Counted from the stretch's first letter, positions 50,546-58,822 are shown. The stretch: 59,008 bases of DNA from Prevotella sp. (GCA_017651265.1 JAGCDO010000052.1:1-59008); one strand, 5' to 3'. A program made the numbers and translations. Notes: generated by a model not told the origin, from the letters alone.

Positions 50546-51094
50546 TTATTCAAAATACTCCGCATCGCGGAATGCATTGGCTTTTAAATCCTTTTCACTT
50601 GTTAGTACGTCCTGTTGGTTAATTGGCCAGACAATACCTAAGTCGGGATCATCAAATCGTATCGCTGCCTCAGCCTGAGGTGCATACACATTATCCACCT
50701 TGTAGGTAAAGATAGCTTCATCGCTCAGTACCAGGAAGCCATGGGCAAAACCTCGCGGGATGAAGAACTGTCGTTTGTTCTCGTCGCTAAGTTCTACCAT
50801 GACATGCTTACCGAAGGTTGGCGAGCTCTTGCGGATATCCACGGCTACATCCAATACACGACCCTTGATTACTCGTACTAACTTCGCTTGCGACAGGTCG
50901 CCTTTCTGGTAATGCAGGCCTCTGAGAACACCATAACCCGACTTCGACTCATTGTCCTGAATGAAGTTCACCTTACCGATGTGCTCCTCAAACTCCGACT
51001 GCTTGAATGCTTCAAAGAAATACCCACGGGCATCGTTGAATACCCGCGGCTCGATGATATAGACACCTTCGATTTCTGTAGCTTTGTATTCCAT
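50546..51094 (-). CDS. rfbC: dTDP-4-dehydrorhamnose 3,5-epimerase
   Basis: A protein of 182 residues. GVYIIEPRVFNDARGYFFEAFKQSEF, NESKSGYGVLRGLHYQ with the catalytic His, AKLVRVIKGRVLDVAVDIRKSSPTFGKH and FFIPRGFAHGFLVLSDEAIFTYKVDNVYAP are the RmlC signatures. It makes dTDP-L-rhamnose precursor for surface polysaccharide. The start at 51094 aligns with family proteins, but the -7 element ends only about 5 bp before it, so the mRNA must be almost leaderless. Other rml genes are not in the window. Confidence 0.94.
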   Translation of the reverse strand: MEYKATEIEGVYIIEPRVFNDARGYFFEAFKQSEFEEHIGKVNFIQDNESKSGYGVLRGLHYQKGDLSQAKLVRVIKGRVLDVAVDIRKSSPTFGKHVMVELSDENKRQFFIPRGFAHGFLVLSDEAIFTYKVDNVYAPQAEAAIRFDDPDLGIVWPINQQDVLTSEKDLKANAFRDAEYFE

Positions 51095-51098
51095 ACGT

Positions 51099-51107
51099 GC
51101 AAAAGTA
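51099..51107 (-). promoter_or_regulatory. rfbC: -7 promoter element TACTTTTGC for rfbC, almost touching the start codon
   Basis: Only 4 bp separate the element from the ATG, so transcription should start within about 3 nt of the start codon. Confidence 0.65.
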
Positions 51108-51191
51108 ATCATAAAATTTTGATTATGGAAGATAATAGTTGTTTTTTTTGTTTTTAACATCCATTTCTTTGGTAATTCAGAAGAAAACGAG

Positions 51192-51200
51192 TAAATTTGC
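51192..51200 (+). promoter_or_regulatory. -7 promoter element TAAATTTGC for the HU/SPOR gene, almost touching the start codon
   Basis: The ATG at 51204 is 3 bp after the element, again predicting a leaderless or near-leaderless mRNA. It is divergent from the rfbC promoter. Confidence 0.65.
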
Positions 51201-51203
51201 AGC

Positions 51204-52301
51204 ATGATTGAACTCGAAAGACATATAGAGATTCTTCTTTTGAACAACGACTGCGTAATCGTCCCAAATCTGGGAGGATTCGTTGCGCATCATAGGGAGG
51301 CTCACTACGACGGGAACGACCAACTGTTCCTGCCGCCATTGCGTACCATAGGGTTCAATCCGAAACTCCACCTGAATGATTCACTTCTTGCCCAATCATA
51401 TATTGAGGCATACGACATCAGCTATCCTGATGCCATGAACAGGATTGAAGGAGAAGTGAACGAACTGAAGCAGACACTGGAGAATGAAGGCTACTATGAA
51501 CTGAATGATATCGGTACGCTCTCGCTGAACGAGGACGGCCATTATGAGTTCATGCCCTGCGAAGCAGGTATTCTTACACCTTCACTCTACGGTCTGAGTT
51601 CTTTCGACATGACTTGCGTGAACACCTCTGAGGATTCTGCTACTGATTCTGCCACCATTATTAATATGGAGACGGAAGAAAAGAGCAAGACTGTCGATGA
51701 GGACAACGAAGCAGTTGCTGTTGCCTTGAAAGAGGAAGAAGCGGAAGAGAAACAGCCGCGCACCATCACCATTCGTGTCAGCACGCTCCGTAATGCTGCT
51801 GCCATTGCAGCCGCAGTCCTCGCTCTCTTCCTCATCACCACACCATTTGGAAGAGATGCACAAGCAGGGTTCAAGTTCTCTGACTTTGAGAAGACCTGGC
51901 TCTATCGGATCATGCCGAAGGAGAAGACAACCACCACGACTGATGTTAAACTTCAGCCTGAGCAGACTGCCAAGGCAGAAGTAAAGGCAGAGGCTCCGGC
52001 CGTTAAGCCTGAGCAGACGGTTGTTAAGGAACAGGTAAGCGAGGAGGTGCAAGCACCTGCAGCACCCCAGCATTACTGGTCGATCGTTCTGGCCAGTAAG
52101 GTAAGCATGAAGAATGCAAAAGCATTCGTTGAACAGCTCACCAACGACGGATTCAGTCTTGCAGAGGTTCTCGTTCAGAAAAGCGGAAACCGTGTAATCT
52201 ATGGTAAATACGCCACAGAGAAAGAAGCCTATACCAACTTAGGACAGTTGCGCCACAACGAGCAATTCCGTGAGGCATGGGTTTATGAGGTGAAGAGATA
52301 A
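51204..52301 (+). CDS. HU-CCDC81-like and SPOR-domain membrane protein
   Basis: A protein of 365 residues. Residues about 1-130 (MIELERHIEILLLNNDCVIVPNLGGFVAHHREA ... LNDIGTLSLNEDGHYEF) match the two bacterial HU-CCDC81 modules. An acidic linker leads to one membrane segment (NAAAIAAAVLALFLITTPF). The periplasmic part is Lys/Glu/Ala/Pro-rich and ends in a SPOR domain (HYWSIVLASKVSMKNAKAFVEQLTNDGFSLAEVLVQKSGNRVIYGKYATEKEAYTNLGQLR), which binds denuded septal peptidoglycan. Likely links cytoplasmic DNA or protein binding to the division site. Confidence 0.87.
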   Translation: MIELERHIEILLLNNDCVIVPNLGGFVAHHREAHYDGNDQLFLPPLRTIGFNPKLHLNDSLLAQSYIEAYDISYPDAMNRIEGEVNELKQTLENEGYYELNDIGTLSLNEDGHYEFMPCEAGILTPSLYGLSSFDMTCVNTSEDSATDSATIINMETEEKSKTVDEDNEAVAVALKEEEAEEKQPRTITIRVSTLRNAAAIAAAVLALFLITTPFGRDAQAGFKFSDFEKTWLYRIMPKEKTTTTTDVKLQPEQTAKAEVKAEAPAVKPEQTVVKEQVSEEVQAPAAPQHYWSIVLASKVSMKNAKAFVEQLTNDGFSLAEVLVQKSGNRVIYGKYATEKEAYTNLGQLRHNEQFREAWVYEVKR

Positions 52302-52333
52302 GCCGTACGCACACACCAAAACGTATTTGAAAC

Positions 52334-52867
52334 ATGAAGCGAGTAAGATGTCCTAAATGCGACCATTACATTACTTTTGATGAAACCCAGTACCAGGAAG
52401 GTCAGCGACTGATCTTTCAGTGTCCTGAATGCAGTAAACAGTTTGGTATTCGAATTGGTGTGTCCAAGCTCAGCGATCGTCAGAAGGACGAGAACCCGGA
52501 TGAGAATGCCAACGAGAAAGGTTTCGGCTCCATCATCGTCATCGAAAATGTGTTTCATTACAAGCAGGTCATCCCTCTGCAATTAGGCAATAACGTGATC
52601 GGGCGCTATCAGAAAGGCAATTCTATCAATACTCCTTTCGAGACTGTTGATCCCAGCGTAGATCTCAACCATTGCACCATCAACGTTAAACGCGATAAGC
52701 ATGGTAATATCTGTTATACACTTTCTGACAACAACAGTAATACCGGCACGTTCGTTGACAATGTGGAGTTAAAGCCCAATGAACGTCGAAGAATAGAAGA
52801 CGGTACTTTGTTCACTATTGGAGCAACGAGCATCATTCTAAGAGGGGCGAATAATGAGGAAGAATAG
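52334..52867 (+). CDS. Zinc-ribbon and FHA-domain protein
   Basis: A protein of 177 residues. An N-terminal zinc ribbon has CPKC (Cys 6, 9) and CPEC. A C-terminal FHA domain follows (VIGRYQKGNSINTPFETVDPSVDLNHCTINVKRDKHGNICYTLSDNNSNTGTFVDNVELKPNERRRIEDGTLFTIG), with the conserved GR and N-x-GT elements that recognise phosphothreonine, although the usual S-x-x-H is N-H. No Ser/Thr kinase is nearby. It is 32 bp after the HU/SPOR gene and may share its transcript. Confidence 0.85.
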   Translation: MKRVRCPKCDHYITFDETQYQEGQRLIFQCPECSKQFGIRIGVSKLSDRQKDENPDENANEKGFGSIIVIENVFHYKQVIPLQLGNNVIGRYQKGNSINTPFETVDPSVDLNHCTINVKRDKHGNICYTLSDNNSNTGTFVDNVELKPNERRRIEDGTLFTIGATSIILRGANNEEE

Positions 52868-52887
52868 GCATTTTTAAGCCCTTTTCC

Positions 52888-52968
52888 AAAACCTATGGTT
52901 TTACGATGCAAAAGCATAGGTTTTAGCGCCTAAAACCATAGGTATTGGAAGGCAAAACCGCAGGTATT
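52888..52968. repeat. Array of four 22-bp palindromic units (AAAACC-nnn-GGTTTT)
   Basis: Fifteen-bp cores start at 52888, 52910, 52932 and 52954, exactly 22 bp apart. The first is a near-perfect palindrome AAAACC-TAT-GGTTTT; later ones diverge at the ends (GGTATT). The 7-bp spacers are ACGATGC, AGCGCCT and GGAAGGC. It lies between the convergent FHA and ppdK genes. Confidence 0.9.
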
Positions 52969-52984
52969 CTTTTTCATAAAATAA

Positions 52985-53010
52985 GAGGGTGTGTCAATCG
53001 ACACACCCTC
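52985..53010 (-). terminator. Terminator-like hairpin at the end of ppdK
   Basis: GAGGGTGTGTC (52985-52995) and GACACACCCTC (53000-53010) form a perfect 11-bp stem with a 4-nt loop. On the minus strand it is followed by a U-rich stretch, as expected for ppdK, whose stop is 24 bp before it. Confidence 0.8.
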
Positions 53011-53033
53011 AACTCTTTGTCAGGTTAATCAGA

Positions 53034-55754
53034 CTACTCCTCTACAGCTGCCTGGGCGGCGGCAAGACGTGCGATAGGTACACGGAACGGAGAGCAAGAA
53101 GCGTAGTTCATACCGATCTTGGCACAGAACTTCACTGAACTTGGCTCACCACCATGCTCACCGCAGATACCGCAACGGAGATCAGGACGAACCTCGCGAC
53201 CCTGCTTCACGGCATACTTAATCAGCTTACCAACACCCTTCTGGTCGAGTACCTGGAACGGGTCAACCTTCAGGATCTTCTTGTCGAGGTAAACAGGCAA
53301 GAATGAAGCGATGTCATCACGGCTGTAACCGAAGGTCATCTGAGTAAGGTCATTTGTACCGAATGAGAAGTACTGAGCCTCTGAAGCAATCAAATCAGCT
53401 GTCAGAGCAGCACGCGGGATCTCGATCATTGTACCGATCTCGAACTCAACCTCGACACCATACTCCATGAATACTTCCTTAGCGGCATACTGGATAATCT
53501 CCTTCTGCTGCTTCAACTCGTGTACAGTACCAATCAGCGGAACCATGATTTCCGGCATCGGGTTCTTACCCTCCTGCTTCAGCTCGCAAGCTGCAGAGAG
53601 GATGGCCTTGGTCTGCATAGCGGTGATCTCTGGGAATGTGATACCCAGACGACAACCACGGTGACCCAACATGGGGTTGTTCTCAGCCAGAGAGTCAACA
53701 CGACGCTTGATCTCATCCAGACTTACGCCCATCTCCTTAGCCATGATCTCCTGACCAGCCTGATCGTGTGGTACGAACTCGTGGAGAGGAGGATCGAGCA
53801 GACGGATGTTCACGGGCAGACCATCCATAGCCTCGAGGATACCCTTGAAGTCGGCCTTCTGATAAGGCAGCAGCTTAGCCAATGCCTTCTCACGTCCGGC
53901 AACGCTATCAGCAAGAATCATCTCACGCATAGCAACGATCTTCTGATCCTCGAAGAACATGTGCTCGGTACGTGTCAAACCGATACCCTTAGCACCAAAG
54001 GCGCGAGCCACCTGTGCATCATGCGGAGTATCAGCGTTTGTACGAACCTGCAGCTTCGTGTACTTGTCACAGAGGTCCATCAGTTCCTTGAAGTCACCAC
54101 TCAGCTCAGCAGCCTTTGTGGGAACCTCGCCAGCATAAACCTGACCGGTTGTACCGTTCAGAGAGATGTAATCACCCTCCTTATAAACGATACCGTCGAT
54201 CTCTACGGTCTTGTCCTTGTAGCTTACGTTCAGTGCACCTACACCAGATACGCAGCACTTACCCATACCACGTGCAACCACAGCAGCGTGAGAGGTCATA
54301 CCACCGCGAGCGGTGAGGATACCCTCAGCAGCAGCCATACCAGCAAGATCCTCAGGAGAGGTCTCAATACGTACGAGTACTACCTTATGACCATTCTCGT
54401 GCCATTCCTTGGCATCGTCAGCATGGAACACGATCTGTCCGCAGGCTGCACCGGGAGAAGCGGGAAGACCTTGAGCAATCACCTTTGCAGCAGAGAGCGC
54501 CTTCTTGTCAAAGACAGGGTGCAACAGCTCGTCAAGCTTCTGAGGCTCGCAGCGGTTGATGGCGGTCTTCTCATCAATCATGCCCTCGTGGAGCAGGTCG
54601 ATGGCAATCTTCACCATAGCAGCACCTGTACGCTTACCGTTACGTGTCTGGAGGAACCACAACTTACCTTCCTGAACGGTGAACTCCATATCCTGCATGT
54701 CATGATAGTGGTGCTCCAGCTTGTCCTGGATGCCGTTCAGTTCATTGTAAATCTCAGGCATAGCCTCTTCCATAGAAGGATACTTGGCTACGCGCTCCTC
54801 TTCAGAGATACCGGCACGCTCTGCCCAGCGCTGAGAACCGATCTTTGTGATCTGCTGCGGGGTACGAATACCTGCAACCACGTCCTCACCCTGAGCGTTC
54901 ACCAGATACTCACCGTTGAACAGGTTCTCACCATTAGCGGCGTCACGGCTGAAGCATACACCAGTAGCAGAGGTATCACCCATGTTACCGAATACCATAG
55001 CCATTACCGATACGGCAGTACCCCACTCATCAGGAATACCTTCCATCTTACGATAGAGGATAGCGCGCTCGTTCATCCAAGAACGGAATACAGCGCAGAT
55101 AGCGCCCCAGAGCTGCTCGATAGGATCATCTGGGAATTCCTTGCCTGTACGCTCCTTGATGGCTGCCTTGAACAGCTTCACCAGTTTCTTCAGGTCATCT
55201 ACAGAGAGGTCCTTGTCAAGCACCACTCCGCTCTCCTTCTTCACACCCTCGATGATTTCCTCGAACGGATCGATGTCGGTCTTGTTCACGGGTTTCATCT
55301 CGAGCACAACGTCACCGTACATCTGTACGAAACGGCGGTAGCTGTCATACACGAAGTGAGGATTGTTGGTCTTCTTCACCATACCCTCAGCCACTTCGTC
55401 GTTCAGACCCAGGTTCAGGATGGTGTCCATCATACCCGGCATGGAAGCACGTGCTCCAGAACGAACAGATACCAGCAGCGGATTCTCCTTGTCACCGAAC
55501 TTGCTATTCATCAGTACCTCGATGTGCTTTACGGCGTTCATCACGTCATCGTTCAAGATCTCCATAATCTTGGACTGACCCACCTGATAGTACTCATTAC
55601 AGCAATCGGTTGTAATTGTGAAACCTGGAGGAACCGGTACACCAATGAGGTTCATTTCAGCAAGGTTAGCACCCTTGCCACCCAGTGCCTCGCGCATTTG
55701 TGCATTACCTTCGGCTTTCCCATTACCGAAGAGATAAACTCTTTTTTCGCTCAT
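53034..55754 (-). CDS. ppdK: Pyruvate, phosphate dikinase
   Basis: A protein of 906 residues, the family's usual size. The N-terminal ATP-grasp part begins VYLFGNGKAEGNAQMREALGGKGANLAEMNLIGVPVPPGFTITT. The central swivelling domain has the phospho-His in GGMTSHAAVVARGMGKCC. The C-terminal PEP/pyruvate domain includes the active-site CGICGEHGGEPSS. It interconverts pyruvate, ATP and Pi with PEP, AMP and PPi, which fits the pyrophosphate-driven pump HppA encoded at the end of the window. Codon use is strongly biased, indicating high expression. Confidence 0.97.
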   Translation of the reverse strand: MSEKRVYLFGNGKAEGNAQMREALGGKGANLAEMNLIGVPVPPGFTITTDCCNEYYQVGQSKIMEILNDDVMNAVKHIEVLMNSKFGDKENPLLVSVRSGARASMPGMMDTILNLGLNDEVAEGMVKKTNNPHFVYDSYRRFVQMYGDVVLEMKPVNKTDIDPFEEIIEGVKKESGVVLDKDLSVDDLKKLVKLFKAAIKERTGKEFPDDPIEQLWGAICAVFRSWMNERAILYRKMEGIPDEWGTAVSVMAMVFGNMGDTSATGVCFSRDAANGENLFNGEYLVNAQGEDVVAGIRTPQQITKIGSQRWAERAGISEEERVAKYPSMEEAMPEIYNELNGIQDKLEHHYHDMQDMEFTVQEGKLWFLQTRNGKRTGAAMVKIAIDLLHEGMIDEKTAINRCEPQKLDELLHPVFDKKALSAAKVIAQGLPASPGAACGQIVFHADDAKEWHENGHKVVLVRIETSPEDLAGMAAAEGILTARGGMTSHAAVVARGMGKCCVSGVGALNVSYKDKTVEIDGIVYKEGDYISLNGTTGQVYAGEVPTKAAELSGDFKELMDLCDKYTKLQVRTNADTPHDAQVARAFGAKGIGLTRTEHMFFEDQKIVAMREMILADSVAGREKALAKLLPYQKADFKGILEAMDGLPVNIRLLDPPLHEFVPHDQAGQEIMAKEMGVSLDEIKRRVDSLAENNPMLGHRGCRLGITFPEITAMQTKAILSAACELKQEGKNPMPEIMVPLIGTVHELKQQKEIIQYAAKEVFMEYGVEVEFEIGTMIEIPRAALTADLIASEAQYFSFGTNDLTQMTFGYSRDDIASFLPVYLDKKILKVDPFQVLDQKGVGKLIKYAVKQGREVRPDLRCGICGEHGGEPSSVKFCAKIGMNYASCSPFRVPIARLAAAQAAVEE

Positions 55755-55803
55755 ACTTTATAGTTATTATAAATGTAAATCTGTGTTTCAATTTTTATAT
55801 TGT

Positions 55804-55812
55804 GCAAATATA
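55804..55812 (-). promoter_or_regulatory. ppdK: -7 promoter element TATATTTGC for ppdK
   Basis: Minus-strand consensus match 49 bp before the ppdK ATG. Confidence 0.65.
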
Positions 55813-55961
55813 CAAAAGAAATTTGATTCTTCCAAATATTTAAACTTTTTTTGGAACATTATTTTGATAGTATAGTAGCAATCATTGGAGTCGCTATTCA
55901 CCGAATTTACTCCTTCTCGGCAAAAAAAGAACAAGTTCTTTGTTTTGCTCTCGTTTTTTCG

Positions 55962-55970
55962 TAACTTTGC
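55962..55970 (+). promoter_or_regulatory. -7 promoter element TAACTTTGC for the RlmD-like gene
   Basis: Consensus match 24 bp before the ATG at 55995. Confidence 0.65.
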
Positions 55971-55994
55971 AAAAGAAAAAAACAGTTATAATCA

Positions 55995-57578
55995 ATGAGC
56001 AGAAAAAAGAAACCATTACCGATATTGGAACAGGTGGAGATTGAAGCATGTGCCGCCGAAGGAAAGTCGTTGTTCCACTGGGATGACCTGGTTGTATTCG
56101 TACCCTTTTGCGTGCCTGGCGATATCGTTGACGTACAGATCAGAAGAAAGAAGCACAGCTTTGCCGAGGGTGAAGTGGTGAGGTATATACAATATAGTAA
56201 GGTACGCGAAGAACCGCGCTGTAAGCACTTCGGTATCTGCGGCGGCTGCAAATGGCAGAACCTGCCCTACTCCGAGCAGCTTAAGATGAAGGAACAGCAG
56301 GTAAAGGACCAGTTGACGCGTATCGGAAAGATTGAACTGCCTGAGTTCCGCCCTATCCTAGGTTCCGTCAAGCAATGGGAATATCGCAACAAAATGGACT
56401 ATGGTTGCGCCAACAAGCGATGGTTGACGAAGGAAGAGTGCCAAATGTGGAATGAGGAATGTGGAATGTTAAATGAGAATACTTCTCCTACAGATTCTGA
56501 ACATGATGGTAATCTCATTCCACATTCCTCATTCCACATTCCACAAAAGAATATCCCGGCCATCGGTTTCCACATCACGGGTGCCTTCGACAAAATTTTA
56601 CCCATAGAGAAATGCTGGCTGATGGATGATCTCCATAACCAGATACGTAACGAGATCTATGATTTCGCGATGCAGAACGACATCAGTTTCTTCGACCTGA
56701 GAGCACAGGTGGGCTTGCTTCGTGACATCATTATACGCAACTCAAACACGGGCGAATGGATGGTGATTATTCAGTTCCATCTGGATATTTCTGATGCTAA
56801 AGATAAGGGTAACCGTTGGGATAGCGAGGACGGAAAGAAAGCCTTAGCATTGCTTCAATTTGTTGCTGATAAATTCCCGCAAATCAGTTCGTTACTCTAT
56901 CTTGATAATCAAAAGTGTAATGATACTATTGGCGATCAGGACATCCTCGTATTCAAAGGCGAAGACCATATCTTCGAGACCATGGAGGACCTCAAATTCA
57001 AGGTGGGACCGAAATCATTCTATCAGACAAATACAGATCAGGCGTATCATCTTTATAGCGTTGCAAGAAAGTTTGCGTTTGATAGTATTTCTAGTTTTAC
57101 TAATGACACTAATAGTACTAGCGATACTAGCAAGCTACCCCTTGTATATGATCTTTACACGGGCACGGGCACCATTGCCAACTTCGTGGCCCGTAAGGCC
57201 CGTAAGGTGATTGGCATTGAATATGTACCTGAGGCCATCGAGGATGCAAAGGTGAACTCACAGATCAACCATATCGACAACACCTTGTTCTTTGCCGGTG
57301 ACATGAAGGATGTGCTCAATGATGCGTTTATTGAGGAACACGGAAGGCCTGATATCATCATCACGGATCCTCCTCGTGCCGGCATGCATCCTGATGTGGT
57401 GCAGACCATCCTGCGCACCTCGCCCAAGCGTATCGTGTACGTCAGCTGCAACCCTGCTACGCAAGCCCGTGATCTGCAAATGCTCGACTGCGACTATCGG
57501 GTGGTGGCTGTGCAGCCTGTGGATATGTTCCCGCATACGCCGCATGTAGAGAATGTCGTGCTGTTAGAGAAAAAGTAA
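55995..57578 (+). CDS. rlmD: RlmD/TrmA-family 23S rRNA (uracil-5) methyltransferase with two repeat insertions
   Basis: A protein of 527 residues; Bacteroides relatives recalled are about 480. A TRAM-like N-terminus is followed by a CxxxxxCGGCKWQ Fe-S motif, VYDLYTGTGTIANFVARKA (SAM motif), IITDPPRAGMHPDV (DPPR) and YVSCNPATQARDL with the catalytic Cys. Two in-frame insertions are visible: about residues 151-184, encoded by the inverted repeat at 56444-56540, and residues 369-380 (TNDTNSTSDTSK), encoded by 9-bp repeats at 57099-57134. Both lie in loops between conserved blocks, so activity is probably kept. The assignment to RlmD rather than another m5U enzyme of this family is tentative. Confidence 0.88.
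   Translation: MSRKKKPLPILEQVEIEACAAEGKSLFHWDDLVVFVPFCVPGDIVDVQIRRKKHSFAEGEVVRYIQYSKVREEPRCKHFGICGGCKWQNLPYSEQLKMKEQQVKDQLTRIGKIELPEFRPILGSVKQWEYRNKMDYGCANKRWLTKEECQMWNEECGMLNENTSPTDSEHDGNLIPHSSFHIPQKNIPAIGFHITGAFDKILPIEKCWLMDDLHNQIRNEIYDFAMQNDISFFDLRAQVGLLRDIIIRNSNTGEWMVIIQFHLDISDAKDKGNRWDSEDGKKALALLQFVADKFPQISSLLYLDNQKCNDTIGDQDILVFKGEDHIFETMEDLKFKVGPKSFYQTNTDQAYHLYSVARKFAFDSISSFTNDTNSTSDTSKLPLVYDLYTGTGTIANFVARKARKVIGIEYVPEAIEDAKVNSQINHIDNTLFFAGDMKDVLNDAFIEEHGRPDIIITDPPRAGMHPDVVQTILRTSPKRIVYVSCNPATQARDLQMLDCDYRVVAVQPVDMFPHTPHVENVVLLEKK
56444..56540. repeat. 25-bp inverted repeat inside the RlmD-like gene, in frame
   Basis: A 25-bp arm (56444-56468) is perfectly inverted at 56516-56540 across a 47-nt loop. 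The arm is made of heptads of the type GTGGAAT, GAGGAAT, GTGGAAT. The right arm with the bases before it (GTAATCTCA-Y-TCCACA-Y-TCCTCAT) matches the intergenic element at 45044-45123 except for C/T changes. It is translated without a stop. Confidence 0.9.
57099..57134 (+). repeat. In-frame 9-bp tandem repeat inside the RlmD-like gene
   Basis: Four nonamers: ACTAATGAC, ACTAATAGT, ACTAGCGAT, ACTAGCAAG, encoding TNDTNSTSDTSK. ACTAGCGAT is identical to a unit in thrC. Confidence 0.88.
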
Positions 57579-57608
57579 AGATAATTTGGAAGTATCGGAA
57601 AAATTATT

Positions 57609-57617
57609 TATATTTGC
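57609..57617 (+). promoter_or_regulatory. -7 promoter element TATATTTGC for the porin gene
   Basis: Consensus match 41 bp before the ATG at 57659. Confidence 0.65.
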
Positions 57618-57658
57618 AATCAATTACAAATTTTCTATTAACTTTAACAGAATAAGCC

Positions 57659-58804
57659 ATGACTAAAAAGATCACGCTAATGCTACTTATGGCTTTTGTT
57701 GCCATAACCGTCAGCGCAGAAACAACTACCGAAACAGAGGAGGTACAGAATACCTCACAGACATCTACTAACGATGTGCCAGCATGGGTGAAGAACATCA
57801 AGTTCAGCGGATACGCCATGTTGCAGTACCAAGGGCAGGACAAGGAAGGTGCACACACCAATTCCTTCAATCTCCGTCTGGCTCGTTTTATTCTCGATGG
57901 TAAAATCGGCGACTTCGACTGGCGCGCCCAGATTCAGGGAACCAATGCCAAGGGTCCCGGCGAGCCTACCGTACAACTTGTTGACCTCTATACAGAATGG
58001 CGCAAATACCCGGAGTTCAAGATTCGTGCAGGACAGTTCAAACGTGCTTTCACTTTTGAGAACCCCACCCACCCCATCACACAGGGATGGAGAGGTTACG
58101 CTGATGTAATTAACCGTCTGTCGGGCTTCGGTGACCGTGCCGGTGAGAAATCCAGCGGTGGACGCGATATCGGTGTACAACTCTCAGGTGACATCCTCCC
58201 GAACGCCAGCGGACGAAAGTTACTTCACTATCAGGTAGGCGTCTATAACGGTGAAGGTATAAACCGCAGTGACAAGAACAACCAGAAGGATATTATCGGC
58301 GGTATCTGGATAATGCCCATGAAGGGTGTCCGCATCGGTGCCTTCGGATGGCACGGTAGTCACGGCGATATGGTGGTTGGATATACCCCTGCTGGTACAG
58401 CCATTACAGACAATGTGCCCCTGAACCGTTACGCCATCTCTGCCGAGTACGACAAGGACGAATACACATTCCGTGCTGAGTACCTGCATTCTCAGGGTTG
58501 GGGAACTGGAGTCGTTGGCAACAATGTCATCAACTACAACTTAGGCGACAAGGCTGATGGTTGGTACGCATTCGGTATCGTTCCAATCATCAAGTCGAAA
58601 CTCCACGCCAAGGCTCGTTACCAGACCTATCGTGTTGCGAAGGAATGGAGCAGCTCAGTAAACCAGGTAGAATGTGGTTTGAACTATTTCTTCACCAAGA
58701 ACCTGGAGATGCATCTGGAGTATTCTCATGTTAACGACCGTAATCTTGCACCCGACAATCACAACTATAACTTAGTGGATGTAGAACTCGATTTCCGATT
58801 CTAA
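57659..58804 (+). CDS. Outer-membrane porin, phosphate-selective (OprO/OprP) type
   Basis: A protein of 381 residues with a signal peptide (ending VSAE) and a Thr/Glu-rich segment. The barrel is made of strands such as IKFSGYAMLQYQGQD, FNLRLARFILDGKIGDFDWRAQIQG, KIRAGQFKRAFTFENPTHP and RDIGVQLSGDIL, and ends with VDVELDFRF (terminal Phe). This fits the phosphate-selective porin O/P family. Such a porin could supply phosphate, in line with the phosphate-using PpdK and HppA nearby, but specificity cannot be read. Confidence 0.85.
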   Translation: MTKKITLMLLMAFVAITVSAETTTETEEVQNTSQTSTNDVPAWVKNIKFSGYAMLQYQGQDKEGAHTNSFNLRLARFILDGKIGDFDWRAQIQGTNAKGPGEPTVQLVDLYTEWRKYPEFKIRAGQFKRAFTFENPTHPITQGWRGYADVINRLSGFGDRAGEKSSGGRDIGVQLSGDILPNASGRKLLHYQVGVYNGEGINRSDKNNQKDIIGGIWIMPMKGVRIGAFGWHGSHGDMVVGYTPAGTAITDNVPLNRYAISAEYDKDEYTFRAEYLHSQGWGTGVVGNNVINYNLGDKADGWYAFGIVPIIKSKLHAKARYQTYRVAKEWSSSVNQVECGLNYFFTKNLEMHLEYSHVNDRNLAPDNHNYNLVDVELDFRF

Positions 58805-58822
58805 TTCTTTTTATAAAAACCT

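Noticed and set aside
53520-55763. A 747-codon open frame on the plus strand, antisense to ppdK
   Set aside because: It mirrors ppdK along its whole length. The strong codon bias of a highly expressed gene often leaves the antisense frame open; the translated sequence has no recognisable domain, and ppdK itself is unmistakable.
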